Source: Bacteroidota bacterium (GTDB lineage Bacteria > Bacteroidota > Bacteroidia > Bacteroidales > Prolixibacteraceae). Taken from it: DNA of 8,059 nucleotides. The position numbers were made by a program, and so were the translations under genes. How positions within the stretch are numbered: position 1 is the first letter of the stretch; each line of letters opens with the position of its first letter. The DNA is taken from contig JAEWME010000101.1 of assembly GCA_023393265.1 (NCBI GenBank), positions 1-8,059 of the forward strand. Reading direction: 5' to 3'. Below the pieces are notes generated by a model. It saw nothing but the letters and a program-made list of their open reading frames with translations, made no database searches and was not told the origin of the DNA. Shown piece after piece: positions 1 to 5,596 of this stretch.

Positions 1-746
1 TCTGAAAATCTCAGGACGATCCAATTGCATGAAAGGAAAAAATTGTCTCTGTGAGTATCAGATGTTAATTTATTAGTCTTTTGGTAATGAATGGGTTCTC
101 TTGTTTCAAATGAATATGGTTCGTCTATTTCAATGTCTAAAAGATAATTATGATCCCTGTGTGAATAAATAAAGTCAGGAATATATGGTGAAGTTTTTGA
201 ACAGTCGTTCAATTTTATCCCTTGATTAAAATATATTTCTCCAGGAAAATATTTAAAAAGAAATTGAAGAAAATAATTTTCAGATACTCCTTTTTTTAAT
301 TGAACTGAACTATTCGGTTTTACAACTTTTTCAAAAAACAATTCACGCCGTTCGAAAAGATAGTTATTTTTTAAAGTAACATCATTTGTTATGTGTTTTA
401 TTCTTGTAAACTCTTTCATTTGTTCATCGTATGTGGATTTATTCCTCTTGTATTCTGAAAATTCGGTATTAAAGCGTTCTCTGTTTTGTTTATTTTTAGA
501 TGATTCACTCCATCTCCAAATCAAACTAACAAGAAAAAAAATAATACCATATTGTACAATTCCATCTAAATTATTTGAGCCTCCTACCATTATAAGAAAT
601 AATGAAATAACAATAAGCCAAAAACTTTTATATCGGGTTGGTATTTGGATTGGTTTTTGTGGTTCTGGAATCACATAAGGCAACTCAATATGTTTACTTT
701 TAAAATCTGATAAATCTTGAGGTACTTTTACAATAGGAAATTCCAT
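1..746 (-). CDS. Membrane-anchored PD-(D/E)XK-like nuclease-fold protein, partial (C-terminus beyond left edge)
   Basis: Reading the minus strand from the ATG at 746-744 gives 248 codons without a stop, running off the window edge, so the C-terminus is missing. Residues 42-54 and about 62-77 are hydrophobic and aromatic and look like a two-helix membrane hairpin joined by a short loop. A charged, Lys/Glu/Asn-rich linker, probably helical, follows (about 80-140). From about residue 153 the pattern fits a restriction-endonuclease-like core: E156 in a first helix, P190-D191-F192, then a strand with D204-I-E206-I-D208-E209-P-Y, and later D230..R233...FF..(N)W-I-V-L-R-F. This order (PDF, ExD, R..FF....W.V.RF) resembles DUF559/Vsr-type PD-(D/E)XK proteins. 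Nuclease activity is inferred; family members of this type are mostly uncharacterised. The gene begins 19 bases after the stop of the upstream small gene, so the two are probably cotranscribed. It is much richer in A+T than valS, suggesting transfer. The reading frame is secure; the function is moderate. Confidence 0.82.
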   Translation of the reverse strand, partial: MEFPIVKVPQDLSDFKSKHIELPYVIPEPQKPIQIPTRYKSFWLIVISLFLIMVGGSNNLDGIVQYGIIFFLVSLIWRWSESSKNKQNRERFNTEFSEYKRNKSTYDEQMKEFTRIKHITNDVTLKNNYLFERRELFFEKVVKPNSSVQLKKGVSENYFLQFLFKYFPGEIYFNQGIKLNDCSKTSPYIPDFIYSHRDHNYLLDIEIDEPYSFETREPIHYQKTNKLTSDTHRDNFFLSCNWIVLRFS

Positions 747-765
747 TTCTTTTCTATTTTGTCTT

Positions 766-1152
766 TTATTTAAGAACTGCTTCTATCTTTTTTATCGTAC
801 TCAAAATGGTATTTGTTGCATAATCTAGAATTTCAATACACTCCTTAATATTATTCCTATTCTGTGGATAGATATATATACATCTACTTATTAATATAAA
901 GTTTGCATTGTCATGGATTAACCTATTTTTCAGGTAGTTTTCAAGGAGCATATAATCAAAAAATAAAAAATCATTCATCCAAATTACGAAGAGTCCAGTA
1001 TTTGCTGGTTTAATTTCAATGTGTATGTTTTTATATGGGTAATCTTTTATCAAAGTTTTTTCCTTATTATGGTACTTCTCAATTTGGATATTTTCAATTT
1101 GAGTGCTTAAAGCCTGCAAGAAATTCTCTGTAAAAAACGTACTATTTTTCAT
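766..1152 (-). CDS. Hypothetical protein, 128 residues, first gene of an AT-rich pair
   Basis: This is a complete 128-codon frame (ATG at 1152-1150, TAA at 768-766). I do not recognise the family. The protein has no signal peptide and no convincing membrane segment. Residues 55-70 are aromatic and hydrophobic (FVIWMNDFLFFDYMLL) but are broken by Asn and Asp, so they look like the core of a soluble alpha/beta fold. The alternation of beta-like stretches (KNIHIEIKP, ANFILISRCIYIYP) with a C-terminal helix (about 100-128, ending KKIEAVLK) suggests a small globular domain. The composition is rich in Ile, Asn and Lys, matching the A+T-rich coding sequence and the gene behind it. It lies upstream of the nuclease-like gene with a 19-base gap, so a partner or regulator role is possible, but nothing in the sequence shows this. 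The frame is likely real because it fits tightly in a two-gene layout and shares the neighbour's composition. Confidence 0.7.
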   Translation of the reverse strand: MKNSTFFTENFLQALSTQIENIQIEKYHNKEKTLIKDYPYKNIHIEIKPANTGLFVIWMNDFLFFDYMLLENYLKNRLIHDNANFILISRCIYIYPQNRNNIKECIEILDYATNTILSTIKKIEAVLK

Positions 1153-1191
1153 GGAAATATTTCATAGAATCTTAATTCCTAATTTACAAAG

Positions 1192-1199
1192 CAAATCTC
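1192..1199 (-). promoter_or_regulatory. Possible -7 promoter element of the AT-rich gene pair
   Basis: The minus strand reads GAGATTTG, which matches the Bacteroidota -7 consensus TAnnTTTG at five of six fixed positions. A TTTT run lies about 20 bases further upstream, where the -33 element would be expected. The implied start of transcription is about 33 bases before the ATG at 1152. The match is weak and the surrounding DNA is AT-rich, so chance is a real alternative. Confidence 0.3.
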
Positions 1200-1261
1200 T
1201 GAAATTTGCACTTATGTTGAAAACTATTTGAGTTTTTATGAGTTCTAAAGCCTGGCTATTT

Positions 1262-1304
1262 AAAAAAATCGTGAAGCCACAATGGTTTTTTGTGATTTCA
1301 CGAT
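1262..1304 (-). terminator. Intrinsic terminator downstream of valS
   Basis: The arms at 1268-1282 and 1290-1304 pair as an 8-bp outer stem (ATCGTGAA/TTCACGAT), a two-base internal mismatch and a 5-bp inner stem (CACAA/TTGTG) around a 7-base loop. On the minus strand the hairpin is followed directly by a run of T (complement of the A run at 1262-1268). The U-tract is on the side expected for transcription leaving valS, and the hairpin separates valS from the AT-rich pair downstream. Confidence 0.8.
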
Positions 1305-1314
1305 TCCTAAACTG

Positions 1315-1351
1315 TTATTGAGCAGGTGACTCGAAGTCACCCGCTCAATAA
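1315..1351 (-). repeat. Long inverted repeat (17-bp hairpin) between the valS end and its terminator
   Basis: The arms 1315-1331 and 1335-1351 (TTATTGAGC.GGTGACT and its complement) pair around a 3-base loop with one imperfect position, A1324 against C1342. As minus-strand RNA that position is a G-U wobble, so all 17 pairs form; as plus-strand RNA it is an A-C mismatch. This favours a role in the minus-strand transcript, for example 3'-end protection or support of termination. No T run follows it, so it is not a terminator by itself. Confidence 0.7.
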
Positions 1352-1396
1352 TCACTTGCAGAGTATGGTATAACCCCGGGGTGTTGATTTTTTGTT

Positions 1397-1428
1397 CCTC
1401 CCCTTTGGGGAGGTTAGGGGGGGCTTCT
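1397..1428. repeat. G-rich intergenic palindrome abutting the valS stop codon
   Basis: CCTCCCC at 1397-1403 and GGGGAGG at 1407-1413 form a perfect 7-bp hairpin with a TTT loop, followed by a TTAGGGGGGGCTTC-type tail that ends at the base before the valS stop. From memory, similar CTCCCC/GGGGAG palindromes with a G-run tail recur between genes in many Bacteroidota genomes, so this is probably one copy of a dispersed element. Only one copy is visible here, so repeat status is inferred. Confidence 0.5.
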
Positions 1429-4050
1429 CTATTTCAACCCCGCAATCTGGTCTCCCAGTACTTTTATTTTGGCTTCGGCATCAGCTTGTTTGGCACGTTC
1501 GGTGGCCACAACAGCTTCAGGAGCACTGCTTACAAAGCGTTCGTTGCTTAGCTTTTTCATTACTGAAGCAAGGAACCCTTTGGTATAATCCAATTCAGCC
1601 TGAAGTTTTTTCAGTTCTTCCTCTACGTCGATGGTAGCTCCCAGCGGCACATAGAACGTTGTTGATTTTACCAGGAAAGAAGCTGCCAGTTTCACTTCTT
1701 CCGAAACCTCATTCATTGCCGAAAGATTACCCATTTTTACCAAAACTGAATTGAACTCTGGCGCATAACCTTTGTCGCCAGGAATGACCGCCAGTTCAAT
1801 CTGGTCTTTATTCGGAATATTGTTTTTGGTGCGGATTGTGCGCATTCCGGCGATGGCTTCTTTCACATCTTCGAAGCGGTTGATCATGTCTTCGTCGTAT
1901 CCGGTTGATTTTGGCCATGCCGAAATCATGATACTCTCGCCTTGCTTTCGCTCTTTCAGCAACTGCCATATTTCTTCGGAAACAAACGGCATAAACGGAT
2001 GCAGGAAGCGCAGTACATCGTCGAAAATATCAATCAGTTCCTGATACGTTTTGCCATCAATCGGTTGCTGGTAAGCCGGTTTCACCATTTCGAGCAACCA
2101 TCCGGAGAATTCGTCACGAACGGCGGTGTAAACGCTCATCAAGGCATCCGAAATGCGAAATTTATCGAAGTGGTCGTCGGTTTGTTCTACAATTTGGCTG
2201 AACTTTTCGTGGAACCACGCAATGGCCAGTTTTGAATGTTCGGGCTGCGGAATGTTGTTGTCAACTTCCCAGCCGTTTACCAAACGGAACGAGTTCCAGA
2301 TTTTGGTCACAAAACCGGCACCTTGCTGTGGCAAACTTTCGTCGAACAGCAAATCGCCACCGGCAGGCGAGCAAAGCAACATGCCAACACGAACGCCATC
2401 GGCACCGTACGTAGTAATCAAATCCAGCGGATCGGGCGAGTTACCCAGTTGCTTCGACATTTTGCGGCCCTGCTTGTCGCGTACAATTCCGGTAAAGTAA
2501 ACGTTGCTGAAACAAGGTTTTTGGCGGTATTCGTACCCTGAAACAATCATTCGGGCAACCCAGAAGAAAATAATATCCGGCCCGGTAACCAAATCATTAG
2601 TCGGATAGTAATAGTTAATTTCTTTATTTTCAGGATTGTTTATGCCATCAAAAACAGAAATTGGCCATAGCCACGAAGAAAACCAGGTATCCAGACAGTC
2701 TTCATCCTGACGCAAGTCGGCCAGTGTTAGTGCCGGTTGTTTGGCTTGTGCCAGTTGCAATGCTTTTTCTGCTGTTTCGGCAACCACGTAGCTGCCATCG
2801 TGCAGGTAATATGCCGGGATCTGGTGTCCCCACCACAACTGGCGGGAGATATTCCAGTCGCGGACGTTTTCCATCCAGTGACGGTAAGTGTTTTTGAATT
2901 TTTCAGGAACGAATTTAATGATGTCGTCCATCACGGCATCCAGTGCAGGTTTGGCTAAATCTTCCATTTTCAGGAACCACTGAGTCGAAAGTTTTGGTTC
3001 AATGGGCACGCCCGTGCGTTCCGAGCAACCTACCTTATTGGTATATGCTTCGGTTTTTTCCATCAGGTTTTTATCAAGCAGCTCCTGCTCAATTTCCTTG
3101 CGCACGTCAAAACGGTCTTTGCCATTGTAATGCAAGCCCTGAGCGTTCAACGTTCCGTTATCGTTGAAAATGTCGATGGTTTCCAATTTGTATTTTTCAC
3201 CCAACATATAGTCGTTCACATCATGGGCGGGGGTAACTTTAAGGCAGCCCGTACCAAATTCCATGTCAACATATTCATCCTCGATAACCGGAACCACGCG
3301 GTTCACTATCGGCACGACCAGTTTTTTGCCCCGGAAGCGGGCGGTTTTCTCGTCGTTCGGGTTCACACAAACAGCCACATCACCGAAAATAGTTTCGGGG
3401 CGGGTTGTTGCTACAACAGCGTAATCATCTTCACCCTCAACTTTATATTTCAGGAAGTATAACTTTCCGCTTTGCTCTTTATGAATTACCTCTTCGTCTG
3501 ACAGGGCCGTTTTCGCTGCCGGGTCCCAGTTGACCATGCGCACGCCACGATAAATCAGTCCTTTGCGATAAAGGTCCACAAATACCTTAATAACAGACTC
3601 GCTGCGCAGTTCGTCCATCGTAAAACAAGTGCGGTCCCAGTCGCACGAGGCACCGAGTTTTTTCAACTGCTCCAGAATAATTCCGCCATGTTTATGGGTC
3701 CATTCCCAGGCATGTTCCAGAAATTCTTCGCGGGTCAGGTCGCTTTTCGCTATTCCCTGCTCTTTCAGCTTATTTACCACTTTGGCTTCAGTTGCGATCG
3801 AAGCGTGGTCGGTTCCCGGCACCCAGCAGGCATTTTTACCCAGCATACGGGCGCGGCGTGTCAATATATCCTGAATGGTATTGTTGAGCATGTGTCCCAT
3901 GTGCAATACACCCGTGACGTTTGGCGGAGGTATGACGATGGTATAAGGTTCGCGTTCATCCGGTTCGGAGTGGAAAAATTTGTTTTCCATCCAGTATTTA
4001 TACCATTTGTCTTCAACCTCGGCAGGGTTGTATTTGTTTGGGATTTCCAT
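1429..4050 (-). CDS. valS: Valyl-tRNA synthetase
   Basis: Cytoplasmic class I aminoacyl-tRNA synthetase that charges tRNA-Val with valine using ATP and removes mischarged threonine by editing. The protein is 873 residues, normal for bacterial ValRS. The Rossmann catalytic domain carries the HIGH motif as HMGH at 50-53, preceded by PPPNVTG, and the KMSKQ loop at 530-534. The inserted CP1 editing domain lies at about 200-345 and includes TTRPET (215-220) and GTGCLKVTPAHD (266-277). Catalytic-core sequence DWNISRQLWWGHQIP is at 398-412. The alpha-helical anticodon-binding domain spans about 610-760, and the C-terminal tRNA-binding coiled coil spans about 805-870 (VEEELKKLQAELDYTKGFL). The start at 4050 is supported by the conserved N-terminus (NKYNPAEVEDKWYKYW) and a promoter about 40 bases upstream. 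No T-box leader is visible; the predicted 5' leader is only about 30 bases. The gene follows ald on the same strand but is separated from it by a terminator. Confidence 0.98.
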   Translation of the reverse strand: MEIPNKYNPAEVEDKWYKYWMENKFFHSEPDEREPYTIVIPPPNVTGVLHMGHMLNNTIQDILTRRARMLGKNACWVPGTDHASIATEAKVVNKLKEQGIAKSDLTREEFLEHAWEWTHKHGGIILEQLKKLGASCDWDRTCFTMDELRSESVIKVFVDLYRKGLIYRGVRMVNWDPAAKTALSDEEVIHKEQSGKLYFLKYKVEGEDDYAVVATTRPETIFGDVAVCVNPNDEKTARFRGKKLVVPIVNRVVPVIEDEYVDMEFGTGCLKVTPAHDVNDYMLGEKYKLETIDIFNDNGTLNAQGLHYNGKDRFDVRKEIEQELLDKNLMEKTEAYTNKVGCSERTGVPIEPKLSTQWFLKMEDLAKPALDAVMDDIIKFVPEKFKNTYRHWMENVRDWNISRQLWWGHQIPAYYLHDGSYVVAETAEKALQLAQAKQPALTLADLRQDEDCLDTWFSSWLWPISVFDGINNPENKEINYYYPTNDLVTGPDIIFFWVARMIVSGYEYRQKPCFSNVYFTGIVRDKQGRKMSKQLGNSPDPLDLITTYGADGVRVGMLLCSPAGGDLLFDESLPQQGAGFVTKIWNSFRLVNGWEVDNNIPQPEHSKLAIAWFHEKFSQIVEQTDDHFDKFRISDALMSVYTAVRDEFSGWLLEMVKPAYQQPIDGKTYQELIDIFDDVLRFLHPFMPFVSEEIWQLLKERKQGESIMISAWPKSTGYDEDMINRFEDVKEAIAGMRTIRTKNNIPNKDQIELAVIPGDKGYAPEFNSVLVKMGNLSAMNEVSEEVKLAASFLVKSTTFYVPLGATIDVEEELKKLQAELDYTKGFLASVMKKLSNERFVSSAPEAVVATERAKQADAEAKIKVLGDQIAGLK

Positions 4051-4088
4051 ATCGGGTTATTTAATTGACTTTTATTAAAATGAAGCTG

Positions 4089-4096
4089 CAAAAATA
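4089..4096 (-). promoter_or_regulatory. -7 promoter element of valS
   Basis: The minus strand reads TATTTTTG, an exact match to the Bacteroidota sigma-A -7 consensus TAnnTTTG. A TTTA at 4119-4116 lies 19 bases upstream, a plausible but weak -33 element. Transcription would start near 4082, giving a leader of about 30 bases before the valS ATG. Confidence 0.65.
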
Positions 4097-4138
4097 GAAA
4101 AATTAGTTGTCAGGGTAAATAAATAAGCCCGACGAAAT

Positions 4139-4167
4139 AAAAAAAGGCCGGAACGAATGTTCCAGCC
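4139..4167 (-). terminator. Intrinsic terminator downstream of ald
   Basis: The arms 4146-4154 (GGCCGGAAC) and 4159-4167 (GTTCCAGCC) form a 9-bp stem with a 4-base loop. The one imperfect position is a U-G wobble in minus-strand RNA. Seven T residues follow directly on the minus strand (complement of 4139-4145). It ends the ald transcript before the valS promoter at 4096-4089. Confidence 0.85.
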
Positions 4168-4190
4168 GACCCCTTGTGTAAGATAAAAGC

Positions 4191-4215
4191 GAAACCCCGC
4201 ATTTGACGGGGTTTC
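4191..4215 (-). repeat. Inverted repeat just after the ald stop codon
   Basis: GAAACCCCG (4191-4199) and CGGGGTTTC (4207-4215) pair perfectly over 9 bp around a 7-base loop. On the minus strand the hairpin starts 7 bases after the ald stop. It is followed by GCTTTTATC, only a poor T-tract, so it is either a weak first terminator or a 3'-end stabilising hairpin placed ahead of the strong terminator at 4167-4139. Confidence 0.65.
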
Positions 4216-4222
4216 TTCAGGA

Positions 4223-5335
4223 TTATAGTACTGTTTGAACGTCGTGGTACTGAAGTCCGAAAGCTTCAGCGACGCCTTCGTAAACGACTTTTCCTTTCAC
4301 AACATTCAACCCCTTTTTTAAAGGTTCGCTGTCGACACAGGCTTTTTTCCACCCCTTGTTTGCAATCTGTATCGCGTATGGTAAAGTTGCATTGGTTAAC
4401 GCCAGTGTTGAGGTGCGTGGTACAGCGCCTGGCATATTGGCCACACAGTAATGAATCACGTTGTCAATCACAAAGGTTGGATGGTCGTGTGTGGTTGGTA
4501 CCGTTGTTTCAAAACATCCGCCCTGGTCAACGGCAACGTCAACCAAAACAGTTCCAGGTCTCATGGTAGCGAGCATGTCGCGGGTAACCAGTTTTGGAGC
4601 TACTGCACCAGGAATCAATACTGCACCGATGATAACATCGTGGGTTCGTACCATTTCGCGAACATTGTATTCGTTACTCATCAGCGTTTTTACGTTGGCA
4701 GGCATAATATCGTCGAGGTAGCGCAGGCGCTTCAGGTTCACATCCATGATGGTAACATCGGCACCCAGTCCGCCAGCCATTTTTGCAGCTTCTGTTCCAA
4801 CGATTCCACCACCAATGATGAGCACTTTTGCCGGTGGTACACCAGCAACGCCGCCTAGCAAAACACCATATCCGCCGTAAGTTTTTTCGAGGTATTTGGC
4901 ACCTTCCTGAATGGACATACGACCAGCCACTTCCGACATCGGAACCAACAGTGGCAGCGAACGATCGGCCAGTTCGACGGTTTCGTAGGCGATACAAATC
5001 GCTCCGCTCTCAATCATTGCATTGGTCAGTGGTTTGTATGAAGCAAAGTGGAAATAGGTAAACAAAATTTGACCTTCCCTGATCAGTTTATATTCTGATT
5101 CAATCGGTTCTTTTACTTTAACAATCATTTCAGCAATGGCGTAAACTTCTTCGATGGTAGGAAGAATTTTTGCCCCCGCGTGGACGTAGTCCTCATCGCT
5201 GAATCCACTTCCCGTTCCGGCATTTGTTTGCACATAAACCGAATGACCATTTTTCAACATCTCAGCAACCCCGGCAGGTGTCAGTGCAACCCTGTTCTCG
5301 TTGTTTTTAATTTCTTTTGGAAGTCCAATAATCAT
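4223..5335 (-). CDS. ald: Alanine dehydrogenase
   Basis: Cytoplasmic NAD-dependent enzyme that interconverts L-alanine and pyruvate plus ammonia; it can feed on alanine or assimilate ammonia. The protein is 370 residues, the usual length for the family. The residues known from studied bacterial alanine dehydrogenases fall at the same positions here: R15 and K75 for substrate binding, H96 and D270 in the active site. The NAD-binding Rossmann fold starts at VLIIGGGIVG (171-180), with D198 at the end of the second strand for the ribose hydroxyls. The N-terminus MIIGLPKEIKNNENRVALTP is typical and fixes the start at 5335. The C-terminal stretch HYCVANMPGAVPRTST (295-310) is also characteristic and separates it from transhydrogenase alpha subunits, which share the fold. 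The gene is divergent from the aminotransferase and followed by tandem hairpins. Confidence 0.97.
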   Translation of the reverse strand: MIIGLPKEIKNNENRVALTPAGVAEMLKNGHSVYVQTNAGTGSGFSDEDYVHAGAKILPTIEEVYAIAEMIVKVKEPIESEYKLIREGQILFTYFHFASYKPLTNAMIESGAICIAYETVELADRSLPLLVPMSEVAGRMSIQEGAKYLEKTYGGYGVLLGGVAGVPPAKVLIIGGGIVGTEAAKMAGGLGADVTIMDVNLKRLRYLDDIMPANVKTLMSNEYNVREMVRTHDVIIGAVLIPGAVAPKLVTRDMLATMRPGTVLVDVAVDQGGCFETTVPTTHDHPTFVIDNVIHYCVANMPGAVPRTSTLALTNATLPYAIQIANKGWKKACVDSEPLKKGLNVVKGKVVYEGVAEAFGLQYHDVQTVL

Positions 5336-5366
5336 TGCCGTAATATTTTATTGTTTTCTAACGGCG

Positions 5367-5374
5367 CAAAAATA
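5367..5374 (-). promoter_or_regulatory. -7 promoter element of ald
   Basis: The minus strand reads TATTTTTG, identical to the valS element and an exact TAnnTTTG match. A TTTT at 5395-5392 lies 17 bases upstream as a possible -33 element. The implied leader before the ATG at 5335 is about 25 bases. Confidence 0.65.
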
Positions 5375-5558
5375 GGCGTTAAGCCACACCGAAAACATGA
5401 TAAAAAACAATGATTTGATTGATGGGTAAAAGGCTTGATTTCTGCGATATTCAGCATTATCTTATTCGTAGGTTTTTAGTTGTAATCTGAAAGTTATCGC
5501 GGGGTTAATATTTCACATTAAATCAAAACCTAAAATTTTAATTTAGATTTGATAATCG
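5375..5558. other. Divergent intergenic region between ald and the aminotransferase gene
   Basis: This stretch lies between the -7 elements of the two divergent genes and must hold both upstream promoter parts and any shared operator. It is AT-rich, with a TAAAATTTTA palindrome at 5531-5540. I see no clear long inverted repeat, RNA gene or coding frame here, so any regulator binding site remains unidentified. Confidence 0.5.
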
Positions 5559-5566
5559 TATATTTG
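5559..5566 (+). promoter_or_regulatory. -7 promoter element of the aminotransferase gene
   Basis: TATATTTG matches TAnnTTTG exactly. A TTTT at 5536-5539 lies 19 bases upstream as a possible -33 element. Transcription would start about 5573, roughly 24 bases before the ATG at 5597. This position excludes translation starting at the upstream TTG at 5549. Confidence 0.65.
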
Positions 5567-5596
5567 CCGCCTTTACTGATAATATTTTTTCAAAAC

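Noticed and set aside
391..678. Plus-strand 95-residue open frame
   Set aside because: It lies antisense to the nuclease-like gene, whose minus-strand frame is open throughout and has recognisable motifs. Its Cys/Ser/Leu/Phe-rich composition looks like a shadow frame.
1374..1381. CCCCGGGG palindrome
   Set aside because: It is only 8 bases with no spacing or partner site. It is too short to call an operator or part of the nearby G-rich element.
1392..1637. Plus-strand 81-residue frame starting in the G-rich palindrome
   Set aside because: Most of it is antisense to the valS C-terminus, and no promoter or family match is visible.
3688..4068. Plus-strand 126-residue open frame over the valS 5' end, and other plus-strand frames inside valS
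   Set aside because: They are antisense to a complete, well conserved valS and show no recognisable domain.
4051..4222. T-box or other riboswitch leader ahead of valS
   Set aside because: The -7 box at 4096-4089 leaves only about 30 bases of leader. The hairpins upstream of it belong to the end of ald, and T-box leaders are not typical of Bacteroidota.
4674..4997. Minus-strand 107-residue frame inside ald
   Set aside because: It is an Arg/Trp/Cys-rich out-of-frame reading of the conserved ald sequence.
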